Shown: one piece after another, positions 26,684 through 35,125 of the stretch | Layout: every line of letters starts with the position of its first letter | Position numbering within the stretch: the stretch's first letter is position 1 | Assembly (NCBI GenBank): GCA_028284045.1 | Contig: JANQSN010000006.1 | Location: 1 to 64,000 of the forward strand | Length of the DNA: 64,000 nt | Direction: 5' to 3' | From: Alphaproteobacteria bacterium | GTDB lineage: Bacteria > Pseudomonadota > Alphaproteobacteria > DSM-16000 > Inquilinaceae | Notes under the pieces: model-generated | Seen by the model: the letters and a program-made list of their open reading frames with translations, nothing else | What the model was told of the DNA's origin: nothing | Database searches by the model: none | Translations under genes and position numbers: made by a program

Positions 26684-26730
26684 CGCCGCCGGCTTTTCGC
26701 ATTTTTGTATGGGCGGCGATCTCCTGACGT

Positions 26731-28632
26731 TCAGGCGGTCTGGGCATACCCTGCGGTCTGCAACGCGCCCTGGATCTCCTCCAGGATCACCGGGTCGTCG
26801 ATGGTCGCGGGCATGGTGTAGCTATCGCCGTCGGCGATCTTCTTCATCGTGCCCCGCAGGATCTTGCCGGACCGCGTCTTCGGCAGGCGGTCGACCACCA
26901 GCGCCGTCTTGAAGGCAGCCACCGCCCCGATCTCCGAGCGGACCAGCCCCACCAGCTCCTTGACGATGTCGCCATGGGCCTGGTCGACCCCGGCCTTCAG
27001 CACCACCAAGCCCAGGGGCAGCATGCCCTTGAGCTGGTCGTTGACGCCGATCACCGCGCATTCCGCCACCGCGGGGTGGGTGGCCAGCACCTCCTCCATG
27101 CCGCCGGTGGACAGGCGGTGGCCGGCGACGTTGATCACGTCGTCGACGCGGGTCATCACATGGACATAGCCGTCGGCGTCGATGAAGCCGGCGTCACCGG
27201 TCTTGTAGTAGCCGTCGTACTCGCTGAGATAGGCATCGCGGTAGCGCTGCTCGGCATTCCACAGGGTGGGGAAGGTGCCCGGCGGCATCGGCAGCTTGGC
27301 GACCAGCGCGCCGATATCGCCGGCCGGCACCTCGCCACCGTCGAAGTCGAGCACCTTCATGTCCCAGCCCGGCATGGCGACGGTGGCGGAGCCGTATTTG
27401 ACCGGCATCAGCTCCACGCCCATCGGGTTGCCGGCGATCGCCCAGCCGGTCTCGGTCTGCCACCAATGGTCGATCACCGGCACCTTCAACTGGGTCTCCG
27501 CCCAGCGCACCGTCTCCGGGTCCGACCGTTCGCCCGCCAGGAACAGCGCGCGGTAGCTGGACAGGTCGTAGTCGCGGATCAGCCGGCCCTCCGGATCCTC
27601 GCGGCGGATGGCGCGCAACGCGGTCGGCGCGGTGAACATGGTGGGGATTTTGTGCTGGCTGATCACCCGCCAGAAGGTCCCGGCGTCGGGCGTGCCGACG
27701 GGCTTGCCCTCGAAGACGATGGTCGTGCAGCCGTGCAGGAGAGGCGCGTAGACGATGTAGGAGTGGCCGACCACCCAGCCGACATCCGACGCCGCCCAAT
27801 AGGCCTCGCCGGGCCGCGCGCCATAGATGCCCTCCATGGTCCATGACAGCGCCACGGCATGCCCGCCATTGTCGCGCACGATGCCCTTGGGTTGGCCTGT
27901 GGTGCCGCTGGTGTAGAGGATGTAGAGCGGGTCGGTCGCCAGCACCGGCACGCAGTCGACCGGCGACGCCGCGGCCGACGCCGCCTGCCAGTCATGGTCG
28001 CGCCCGGCGATCAACGCCGCTTCGCATTGCGGGCGCTGCAGAATGACGGTGGACCCGACCTTGTGGGTCGCCTGGTCGATGGCGGCGTCCAGCATCGGCT
28101 TGTAGGCGATTACCCGGCCGGGCTCGATGCCGCAGGAGGCCGAGACGATCACCTTCGGCTGGGCGTCGTCGATGCGGGTGGCCAGCTCCCGCGCCGCGAA
28201 GCCGCCGAAGACGACGGAATGGATGGCGCCGATCCGTGCGCAGGCGAGCATCGCCACCAGCGCCTCCGGCACCATCGGCATATAAACGATGACGCGGTCG
28301 CCCTTCTCCACGCCCAGGCCGCGCAGCACGCCGCCCATCCGGGCGACGCGGTCCTGCAGGTCGCGATAGGTGATGGTGAAGATCGAGTCCGTGACCGGGC
28401 TGTCATGGATGATCGCCGGCTGGTCGCCGCGCCCGGCCGCGACATGCCGGTCGACGGCGTTGTGGCAGGTGTTCAGCACCCCGCCCTTGAACCAGCGATA
28501 GAAGGGCGGGTTGGCGTCGTCGAGCACCCGTTCCCAGGGCTCGTACCAGTCGATCTTGCCGGCGGCTTCGCCCCAGAAGCCTTCCGGATCGGTGAGCGAA
28601 CGGTGATGCAGGGCGCTGAAGGGACCGGTCAT
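26731..28632 (-). CDS. prpE: propionyl-CoA synthetase
   Basis: A 633-residue acyl-adenylate-forming enzyme. The opening WGEAAGKIDWYEPWERVLDD and the phrase PPFYRWFKGGVLNTCHNAVD are characteristic of PrpE rather than acetyl-CoA synthetase. The AMP-binding P-loop is ILYTSGTTGQPKGIVRDNGG. Later motifs are DHWWQTETGW, YYKTGDAGF and the hinge/catalytic lysine PKTRSGKILRG. It converts propionate, ATP and CoA to propionyl-CoA, which the PccAB enzyme encoded at 44518-48341 can carboxylate. Acetate is a possible secondary substrate. Monocistronic, with a clear terminator. Confidence 0.93.
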   Translation of the reverse strand: MTGPFSALHHRSLTDPEGFWGEAAGKIDWYEPWERVLDDANPPFYRWFKGGVLNTCHNAVDRHVAAGRGDQPAIIHDSPVTDSIFTITYRDLQDRVARMGGVLRGLGVEKGDRVIVYMPMVPEALVAMLACARIGAIHSVVFGGFAARELATRIDDAQPKVIVSASCGIEPGRVIAYKPMLDAAIDQATHKVGSTVILQRPQCEAALIAGRDHDWQAASAAASPVDCVPVLATDPLYILYTSGTTGQPKGIVRDNGGHAVALSWTMEGIYGARPGEAYWAASDVGWVVGHSYIVYAPLLHGCTTIVFEGKPVGTPDAGTFWRVISQHKIPTMFTAPTALRAIRREDPEGRLIRDYDLSSYRALFLAGERSDPETVRWAETQLKVPVIDHWWQTETGWAIAGNPMGVELMPVKYGSATVAMPGWDMKVLDFDGGEVPAGDIGALVAKLPMPPGTFPTLWNAEQRYRDAYLSEYDGYYKTGDAGFIDADGYVHVMTRVDDVINVAGHRLSTGGMEEVLATHPAVAECAVIGVNDQLKGMLPLGLVVLKAGVDQAHGDIVKELVGLVRSEIGAVAAFKTALVVDRLPKTRSGKILRGTMKKIADGDSYTMPATIDDPVILEEIQGALQTAGYAQTA

Positions 28633-28839
28633 GGGCGGGATCCTCCGGGCACGGATTCGGGTCCGTGGTTTTTGGCGTTATCGTTGTTGGCGGCCACGCG
28701 TGCCTATGCGGCGTCAACCGGTCGCGATGCCGTTCGCATGAGGAAAGCGCTGGACCGTTCCAGTCACCATGATTCAGGTCAACCGGCGGTCGCAACGGCC
28801 GCCGATGGGTTGCAGGCGGCCGGGGTCGATCGCGTTCGG

Positions 28840-29586
28840 CTACCGTCCGCCGGTGACGTCGACCAGCGTGCCGGTGACGTAGCCCGCACCGTCGCCGGCC
28901 AGCCAGACGATCGCCTCGGCCACCTCTTCCGCGCTGCCCGGCCGCCCCAGCGGGTTGGCGGTGGCGATCGTCTCGAAGCGGCCGGGGATGCCGGTATCGG
29001 CGTGGATCTCGGTGTTGATCACGCCGGGCCGCACGCCGACGACGCGGATGCCTTCCGGGCCGACCTCGTGGGCGAGGCCGACGGTCAGCGCCTCGATGGC
29101 GGCCTTGCTGGCGGCGTAGTCGACATAGACCCCGGCCCCGCCCAGGCGCGCCGCGGCCGACGACAGGTTGACGATGACGCCGCCGCTGCCGCCGGCCGCC
29201 GTCGACATCCGCCGAACCGCGGCCCCGGCAGCCAGGAAGCAGCTCGTCACATTGACGCGCAGGACGTGGTCCAGGCGCTCGGCCGTCATCGCCGCGACCC
29301 GGGCCTGCGGCGTGACGATGCCGGCATTGTTGACCAGCACCGACAGCCGGCCCAGTGCGCCGTCGACGGTCTCGAACAGCCGTTCGATCTCGACCGGCTC
29401 GGCCATGTCCGCCTGCACGGTGACGGCGCGCCGGCCGGCGGCGCGAATGTCGGCAGCGACCCGTTCCGCCGCCGCGGCATCCTGGCGGTAGTTGACGGCG
29501 ACGTCATAGCCGGCTTGGGCGGCGCGGCGGGCGGTGGCGGCGCCGATGCCGCGGCTGGCACCGGTAACGATCATGACGGGGGACAT
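28840..29586 (-). CDS. SDR family oxidoreductase
   Basis: A 248-residue classical short-chain dehydrogenase/reductase. Cofactor loop VTGASRGIGAATARRA, then NYRQDAAAAE (the R suggests NADP preference), NNAGIVTPQARVA, catalytic Ser in VNLSSAAARLG, YAASKAA (Tyr/Lys) and VRPGVINTEIHAD. It is close to the FabG/glucose-dehydrogenase-like SDRs, and the substrate cannot be read from sequence. It lies between prpE and epmA on the same strand, 12 bp from epmA, so it is probably co-transcribed with epmA. Confidence 0.85.
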   Translation of the reverse strand: MSPVMIVTGASRGIGAATARRAAQAGYDVAVNYRQDAAAAERVAADIRAAGRRAVTVQADMAEPVEIERLFETVDGALGRLSVLVNNAGIVTPQARVAAMTAERLDHVLRVNVTSCFLAAGAAVRRMSTAAGGSGGVIVNLSSAAARLGGAGVYVDYAASKAAIEALTVGLAHEVGPEGIRVVGVRPGVINTEIHADTGIPGRFETIATANPLGRPGSAEEVAEAIVWLAGDGAGYVTGTLVDVTGGR

Positions 29587-29598
29587 CGGGTCTCTCTT

Positions 29599-30699
29599 CT
29601 ATCCTTGGGACGGGGAACTGTCGGGGGGTGCCGTGACCGGTGCCCAGAGCACATCGTCGATCCGGGCCGCACCGGTTGCCAGCATGACCAGCCGGTCGAA
29701 CCCCAGCGCGATTCCGGCGGCCGGCGGCATATGGCCGAGCGCGTCGAGGAAATCCTCGTCGATCGGCACGCTGTCGCCATAGAGCGACTGCCGCAAGGCG
29801 ATATCGGCCTCGAACCTCTGTCGTTGCGCTACCGGGTCGGTCAGCTCGCCGAAGGCGTTGGCCAGCTCCACGCCCGAGACATAAAGCTCGAACCGCTCCG
29901 CCAGATGCGGGGCGTCGGGTTTCGGCCGGGCCAATGCCGCCATGGAGATCGGGTAGTCGGTCAAGACCGTCGGCGCCGGCCAGCCGAGCCGCGGTTCGAT
30001 CCGGTCGAGGAAGATCCGGAAGAACAGGTCTTCGAACCGGTCATCGGGCCGCGCGCCATGGCCGATCGGCCGCGCCGCGCGGTCCAGCGCCGCCAGGTCC
30101 GGCCGGGCCGGGTCGGCCAGCGCCGGTGCCAGATCGACGCCGGCCAGCTCCGCGAAGGCGTCCGCCACGGTGATCACCTGCCAGGGCGCGCGCGGGTCCG
30201 ACCGGCGTGCCCCGTGCGTCAGGGCCTGGCGGCCCGCGGCGTCGGCGGCGGCGACCAGCAGCGCCCGGCAATCGGCGATCAGGTCGTGATAGCCGGCCCG
30301 GGCGCGGTACCATTCCAGCATGGTGAATTCCGGATGGTGCAGGTCCGACCGCTCCGCATTGCGGAAGACCCGCGCCAGTTGGAAGATCCCGTCCATGCCC
30401 GCCGCCAGCAGCTTCTTCATGGCGAATTCGGGCGAGGTGTGTAGGTAGAGCGGCCGGCCCGCCCGCCGATCGGCGGCCAGCAGCCGCGTCTCGAACACCG
30501 CCAGATGCGGCTCCAGCCCCGGGCTGACCTGCAGGGCCGGGGTCTCCACCTCGACCAGCCCGGCGGCGTCGAACACCTGCCGCACCGCCTTCGCGATGCG
30601 CGCGCGGGCCTCCAGGAAGGGCCGCCGCCGGGCGAAGCGGTCCGCCCGCCACCAGGGGGTGGGCGGCACGGCGGCGTGTTCCGGACCATCTGGCGCCAT
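29599..30699 (-). CDS. epmA: EF-P lysine aminoacylase (EpmA/GenX/PoxA)
   Basis: A 366-residue class II aminoacyl-tRNA synthetase-like protein with only the LysRS catalytic core and no anticodon-binding domain. Motif 2 is ARVFRNAERSDLHHPEFTML and motif 3 is AAGIALGFDRLVMLATG, with LELYVSG-like ELYVSGVELANAFGEL between. EpmA attaches (R)-beta-lysine to the conserved lysine of elongation factor P, whose gene is 1.1 kb away on the other strand. EpmB (lysine 2,3-aminomutase), which supplies beta-lysine and usually sits beside epmA, is not in the window. Confidence 0.93.
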   Translation of the reverse strand: MAPDGPEHAAVPPTPWWRADRFARRRPFLEARARIAKAVRQVFDAAGLVEVETPALQVSPGLEPHLAVFETRLLAADRRAGRPLYLHTSPEFAMKKLLAAGMDGIFQLARVFRNAERSDLHHPEFTMLEWYRARAGYHDLIADCRALLVAAADAAGRQALTHGARRSDPRAPWQVITVADAFAELAGVDLAPALADPARPDLAALDRAARPIGHGARPDDRFEDLFFRIFLDRIEPRLGWPAPTVLTDYPISMAALARPKPDAPHLAERFELYVSGVELANAFGELTDPVAQRQRFEADIALRQSLYGDSVPIDEDFLDALGHMPPAAGIALGFDRLVMLATGAARIDDVLWAPVTAPPDSSPSQG

Positions 30700-30926
30700 A
30701 TCAGACCGCTTAGCTTTGGAGACGGCGTCCGAGCGGGCATAACATCCGCCGAGCTTTCAGCGGGTACGAGCGCCTTCCGGATTCGGTCTGCTGAGCAGGT
30801 GTGCGACGGACGGTGTCAAGTCTTTTCTCGAAAATGACCCACTTCAAAGCTATATTCGTGTCCGCCTGGTATCGATCGGATCCGCTGCTTTTGGCTGCGG
30901 CGGGCTGACCGACGGAGCGACTGAGC

Positions 30927-31187
30927 ATGAGTGAACTTGACATAGAGATCGAACGAAACCTAGAGGTGTTCAAGGCGCGGCTGCCTTCTCTCTTGGAGAG
31001 CCAGAAGGGTCGGTATGCGCTGATGCGCCATGGCGAGATTGTTGGTTTCTACGATACGATCCGTGATGCGCAGGTTACCGGCGGCAAGTTTTATGATGAT
31101 GGGTTGTTCTCGGTCCAGAAGGTGACCAGAGAGGCGGCCAATTTGGGATATTACTCGTATGCCATGCCTGTGGTTAACGCACGATAG
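30927..31187 (+). CDS. small protein of unknown function, partner of retropepsin-like gene
   Basis: An 86-residue protein beginning MSELDIEIERNLEVFKARLP and containing RYALMRHGEIVGFYDTIRDA and KFYDDGLFSVQKVT. The middle looks like a compact alpha/beta domain of the kind encoded next to clan AA aspartic proteases in accessory DNA. No catalytic motif is visible. Its G+C is far lower than the neighbours. Its end overlaps the next gene by 29 bp, so the two are expressed together. It may be the substrate, inhibitor or cofactor of that protease (inference). Confidence 0.75.
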   Translation: MSELDIEIERNLEVFKARLPSLLESQKGRYALMRHGEIVGFYDTIRDAQVTGGKFYDDGLFSVQKVTREAANLGYYSYAMPVVNAR

Positions 31188-31617
31188 ATCGCAGTTATTT
31201 GTGAGGCTTGGCGTCGTTGACGTGAGTGCTTTCAGTAGTTTTGATAGCACTAGAGAAATTGAGCTTCAGAGGCATATTTTTACGGCTCTAGTCGACACTG
31301 GAGCTCAGCAAACCATGATATCGAAGCGCGTTGCCGATCAGGTCGGCTTGCGTCCGACCGGGAAGGGTTTGGTCTTTGGTGTCCATGGTGCCGAGTATGT
31401 CAACAACTATCTGTTTCAAGTTGCGTTTCTTTTTGCCAGTCATGATCCTGGTGCAGAAACGGCAACGGTCACAATTCATGTTCTCAACAAGGATATTGAG
31501 GGGTCGGAATTGAATCTGGGAGATGCCAATTTCGACGTGCTGCTGGGAATGGACGTCCTGTCAACCTGTTCGCTCTCCGTGGAAGGCGGCGGCGGGACGT
31601 TCAGCCTCTCGTTCTGA
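31159..31617 (+). CDS. retropepsin-like aspartic protease family protein
   Basis: A 152-residue protein with the clan AA active-site motif FTALVDTGAQQTMISKRVAD (Asp46-Thr47-Gly48), followed by a hydrophobic flap region and the second hydrophobic block FDVLLGMDVLSTCSLSVEGG. That second block corresponds to the ILG-x-D strand that packs on the active site in single-domain retropepsins such as SpoIIGA/PerP-type enzymes. It probably works as a dimer. It overlaps the previous small gene by 29 bp. Low G+C and atypical codons indicate recent acquisition. Substrate unknown. Confidence 0.82.
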   Translation: MPCLWLTHDRSQLFVRLGVVDVSAFSSFDSTREIELQRHIFTALVDTGAQQTMISKRVADQVGLRPTGKGLVFGVHGAEYVNNYLFQVAFLFASHDPGAETATVTIHVLNKDIEGSELNLGDANFDVLLGMDVLSTCSLSVEGGGGTFSLSF

Positions 31618-31798
31618 TCCAAAGGATCTTTCTCGTTGCCATCGACCTCGGAGGATCAGGCATCGAGGATGGGCCTCGGTTGCCTCGCCGGGGGCATGCT
31701 GGTAGGGTCCGCGCTTCTTCCCGACGACCGCGCTGACGCCGACGCCGCCCGGCGGATCCCGATCCTTGCGGGAGACGCCGACTGAGCAGGATTCGCCT

Positions 31799-32365
31799 AT
31801 GAAGGTCAACGCCATCTCCATCCGGGCCGGCAACGTGCTGGAGCACGACGGCAAGCTGTGGATCGTCCTGAAGAGCCAGAACATCCAGCCGGGCAAGGGG
31901 GCCGCCGTCGTCCAGGTGGAGATGCGCGACATCGTCACCGGCACCAAGAAGGACGAACGGTTCCGCACCCAGGAGACGGTGGAGAGGGCGCGCCTGGACG
32001 AGGAGGAGATGCAGTACCTCTTCGCCGAGGGCGACCTGTTGACCTACATGCACAACGAGACCTTCGAGCAGATCCAGATCCACCGCGACGTCGTCGGCGA
32101 GCCGGCACAGTTCCTGCAGGAAGGCATGGTCTGCACGGTGACGCTGCACGAGAGCCGGCCGCTCGGCGTCCAGCTTCCCGCGACCGTGGTCATGGAGGTC
32201 GTGGAGGCGGAGCCGGTGGTGAAGGGCCAGACGGCGTCCAGCTCCTACAAGCCGGCGGTGGTGGAGAACGGCTCGCGGGTCATGGTGCCGCCGCATATCG
32301 AGACCGGCACCCGCATCGTCGTCAACACGGCCGACGGCACCTACGCCGAGCGCGCCAAGGACTGA
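31799..32365 (+). CDS. efp: elongation factor P
   Basis: A 188-residue EF-P with three beta-barrel domains. It starts MKVNAISIRAGNVLEHDGKL. The modified lysine is in the loop NIQPGKGAAVVQVE (Lys33), the site EpmA acylates. Domain II contains FRTQETVERARLDEEEMQYL, and domain III holds SYKPAVVENGSRVMVPPHIETG. It rescues ribosomes stalled on polyproline. ATG at 31799 preceded by GAGCAGG. efp and suhB run in the same direction, 61 bp apart. Confidence 0.97.
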   Translation: MKVNAISIRAGNVLEHDGKLWIVLKSQNIQPGKGAAVVQVEMRDIVTGTKKDERFRTQETVERARLDEEEMQYLFAEGDLLTYMHNETFEQIQIHRDVVGEPAQFLQEGMVCTVTLHESRPLGVQLPATVVMEVVEAEPVVKGQTASSSYKPAVVENGSRVMVPPHIETGTRIVVNTADGTYAERAKD

Positions 32366-32426
32366 CGCGCCGAACGGCCTTCCCGGCCCGCGGTGCGGGC
32401 AGCCCAGACCCGGAAACTCCCCGACG

Positions 32427-33242
32427 ATGGTGGCGAAACGATCGGCGCTGATCAACGTGATGGTGCGCGCCGCGGAGCGCGCTGGCCGCGCCATGTTGCG
32501 CGACTTCGGCGAGGTCGAGCAGCTTCAGGTGTCCCGCAAGGGGCCGGCCGACTTCGTCTCCAGCGCCGACCGCCGGTCGGAGGATATCCTGCGCACCGAG
32601 CTTGCTAAGGCGCGTCCCGGCATCGGCTTCCTGATGGAGGAGGGCGGGACGATCGCCGCGGCGCCGGGCGAGGACCGGCGCTGGATCATCGATCCGCTGG
32701 ACGGCACCACCAACTTCCTGCACGGCATCGGGCACTTCGCCGTGTCGGTGGCGCTGGAGCAGGACGGCCAGATCGTCGCGGGCGTGGTCTACAACCCGGT
32801 GGTCGATCACCTCTACTGGGCGGAGAAGGGCCACGGCGCCTATCTCAACGACCGCCGGCTCAGGGTGTCCGGGCGGTCGGCGCTGGCCGACGCGCTGATC
32901 GCGACGGGCGTGCCCTTCAAGGGCCATGGCGACGAGGCCCAGTTCCTGCGCGAGTTGGCGGCGATCATGGGCCAGGTGGCCGGGATCCGGCGCTTCGGAT
33001 CGGCAGCACTCGACCTCGCCTTCGTCGCGGCCGGTCGGTACGATGGTTTTTGGGAACACGCGCTCAACCCCTGGGACGTGGCGGCCGGCATCTTGCTGGT
33101 GCAGGAGGCGGGCGGCTATGTCAGCGAAGTGGCGGGGGGAAAGCGGCCGCTGGAAACCGGCAGCGTCCTGGCCAGCAACACGGTGCTGCATACCCATCTG
33201 GCCCGGCTGCTGGCCGAGCGGCCGGACCGCGCGGCCGGATAG
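32427..33242 (+). CDS. suhB: inositol monophosphatase family protein (SuhB-like)
   Basis: A 271-residue lithium-sensitive phosphatase family member. Metal-site motifs are seen in order: DRRSEDILRTEL, FLMEEGG, WIIDPLDGTTNFLHGIGHF and HALNPWDVAAGILLVQEAGG. It is likely to hydrolyse inositol-1-phosphate or a related sugar phosphate. In proteobacteria SuhB also associates with the rRNA antitermination complex, but that role cannot be judged here. It stands between efp and the motor-like operon. Confidence 0.93.
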   Translation: MVAKRSALINVMVRAAERAGRAMLRDFGEVEQLQVSRKGPADFVSSADRRSEDILRTELAKARPGIGFLMEEGGTIAAAPGEDRRWIIDPLDGTTNFLHGIGHFAVSVALEQDGQIVAGVVYNPVVDHLYWAEKGHGAYLNDRRLRVSGRSALADALIATGVPFKGHGDEAQFLRELAAIMGQVAGIRRFGSAALDLAFVAAGRYDGFWEHALNPWDVAAGILLVQEAGGYVSEVAGGKRPLETGSVLASNTVLHTHLARLLAERPDRAAG

Positions 33243-33273
33243 CCCGGGCCGGCCCGGCGGCCCGCCGGTCGCG

Positions 33274-33819
33274 ATGGGGCCGCGCCGGGCGACGGGCGAA
33301 TCGGATACGGGCAAGGCGCCGCGATCGCCGTCCGGACCGCGCCGACGGATCGCCAGCGCCCTTGGATCGGCGGCGCTGGCGGTCTTCAGCCTCACCGCCC
33401 CAGCCGTCGGCGAGACGACGGCCTATACCGGCGAGATCGGCTTGCGCGAAAGCCCGCCGCCGGACGGCGCCGCCCCGCCGAACCCGCCAGGCGACGACCG
33501 CTGGTTGCGGATCGTCTTCGCCGGGGAGCAAGAGAATCTCGCACCCGTTTACGATGTGTTATTGCAACGACTCGCAAATGGGCTCGACTTTGCGCGCGGG
33601 CAGCGGCTCCGCCTCCGGGCGTTCTCCGGTGCCGACGATCCGGTGGCGGCGCGACGGGTGGCCCTGGCGCGGGCGATTGCGGTCCGGGCGCGGCTGATGA
33701 CGATGGGGGTCGACGGACAGTGGATAGAGGTGCGGGCACTGGGCAGCCTGGCGGCGCTGCCGCCGCGCGATCGCGTCGACGTCATCGTGACGGGCCCGCC
33801 GGACGCGGACCGGCCATGA
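33274..33819 (+). CDS. secreted OmpA-like protein of the MotAB-like locus
   Basis: A 181-residue protein with an Arg-rich n-region and hydrophobic core (IASALGSAALAVFSLTAPAVGE), a Sec signal peptide likely cut near residue 48. The mature part includes RLRLRAFSGADDPVAARRVA, then LARAIAVRARLMTMGVDGQW and RDRVDVIVTG. This repeats the pattern of an OmpA-C domain (small residue-rich helix, R-A-x-A-V-R-x-x-L, then a beta-strand) but lacks the full peptidoglycan-binding NF-x(2)-D-x-LS-x-x-RA consensus. It starts 31 bp after suhB and ends 41 bp before the MotA-like gene, so it belongs to that operon. Confidence 0.7.
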   Translation: MGPRRATGESDTGKAPRSPSGPRRRIASALGSAALAVFSLTAPAVGETTAYTGEIGLRESPPPDGAAPPNPPGDDRWLRIVFAGEQENLAPVYDVLLQRLANGLDFARGQRLRLRAFSGADDPVAARRVALARAIAVRARLMTMGVDGQWIEVRALGSLAALPPRDRVDVIVTGPPDADRP

Positions 33820-33860
33820 CACGGCCCGCGCCGACCGGCCGGCGATAGGGAGCGGCGCCG

Positions 33861-35063
33861 ATGTCCCGTCCCTCGCGATACCTGACGCGCATGGCCTTCT
33901 TCGCCGTCGTCGTCGCGCTGATCTGCCTGGCGCTCGGCCCCGGCCTCTTGGCGGCCTTTCGCGCCAATCCGGTCTTCAACGGCGTGATCGTCGCGCTGAC
34001 CATCGTCGGCATCGTCTACACCATGCGCTCGGTCTGGGCGCTGGGGCCGGAGATCGCCTGGCTGGAGGCGGTGCAGGACCGGCTTGAGGGCCGCGCCCCC
34101 GGGCTGCAGGCCGACCCGGCGGAGCCCAGCCTGCTCGCCCCGATGGCGCGGATGATCGGGGAGCGGCGCGAGGGCCTGACGCTGTCGGCCCTGTCCATGC
34201 GTTCGGTCCTCGACAGCATCGCCAGCCGGCTCAGCGAGACGCGGGAGATCTCGCGCTACTCCATCGGCCTCCTGGTGTTCCTCGGCCTGCTCGGCACTTT
34301 CTGGGGCCTGTTGCAGACCATCGGGTCGGTCGGCGACGTGATCGGCGGCCTGTCGGTGGAGACCGCGGAACTCGACATCGTGTTCAGCGAGCTGAAGGAC
34401 GGGCTGGAGGCGCCGCTGGGCGGCATGGGGACCGCCTTCAGTTCCTCGCTGTTCGGGCTCGGCGGGTCGCTGATCCTCGGCTTCCTGGAGCTGCAGGCCA
34501 GCCAGGCGCAGAACCGCTTCTACAACGAGCTGGAGGATTGGCTGGCCGGGACCACCACCCTGGTCGGCAGCGAGGCGGCGGAGACCGCGCCGGCCGATCC
34601 CGGTCCGCGGGCGGCCCCGGCCTATCTGATGGCGTTGACCCAGCGCACGGTGGAGACCACCGAGGCGCTGCAACGGCTGATGGCGGTGCAGGAGGCCGAG
34701 CGGCGCCGCCTGCAGGAGGAGATGCGGGCGCTGGGCGAGCGGCTGGGAACGCTGAACGACCACATGCGCACCCAGCAATCGGTTATGGTGCGCGTGGCGG
34801 AGGGGCAGCTCGACCTGAAGCCGGTCCTGCAGCGCCTGGCGGAGCGGACGTCGCTGGACGGGTTGGGCCTGGACGAGGCGACGCGCCAGCACATCCGCAG
34901 CATCGACGATCATCTCTCTCGATCCGGCCCCGAAACGGTCGATCTCGCCCGGGCCGCCGTGGACGAAATCCGCGGTGAGATCCGCCTCCTGGCGCAGACC
35001 ATCGCCCAGTTGGCGGGCGAGGAGGAGGAATGGGCGAAGGACGAGGATCCGGCGGGCCGATGA
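33861..35063 (+). CDS. MotA/TolQ/ExbB-family proton-channel-like protein
   Basis: A 400-residue inner-membrane protein. Predicted transmembrane segments are at about 12-32, 40-60, 132-152 and 188-208. The MotA/TolQ/ExbB region is SIGLLVFLGLLGTFWGLLQT, then APLGGMGTAFSSSLFGLGGS, the conserved paired helices lining the ion path. The long C-terminal cytoplasmic tail (about 250-400) is heptad-rich (TTEALQRLMAVQEAERRRLQ). This differs from TolQ/ExbB (about 230 residues) and is nearer ZorA-like or unassigned MotA relatives. Its partner is the MotB/OmpA-like gene 62 bp downstream. Confidence 0.88.
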   Translation: MSRPSRYLTRMAFFAVVVALICLALGPGLLAAFRANPVFNGVIVALTIVGIVYTMRSVWALGPEIAWLEAVQDRLEGRAPGLQADPAEPSLLAPMARMIGERREGLTLSALSMRSVLDSIASRLSETREISRYSIGLLVFLGLLGTFWGLLQTIGSVGDVIGGLSVETAELDIVFSELKDGLEAPLGGMGTAFSSSLFGLGGSLILGFLELQASQAQNRFYNELEDWLAGTTTLVGSEAAETAPADPGPRAAPAYLMALTQRTVETTEALQRLMAVQEAERRRLQEEMRALGERLGTLNDHMRTQQSVMVRVAEGQLDLKPVLQRLAERTSLDGLGLDEATRQHIRSIDDHLSRSGPETVDLARAAVDEIRGEIRLLAQTIAQLAGEEEEWAKDEDPAGR

Positions 35064-35125
35064 CCGGCGACGCCCGCACGCCTGCGCCGACCGGCGGCCG
35101 GCGCGGATAGGGGCAAGGGCGGCCC

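Noticed and set aside
27859..30444. An 861-codon plus-strand frame opposite prpE, the SDR and epmA
   Set aside because: It crosses three well-supported genes and encodes His/Arg/Gly-rich sequence without a domain.
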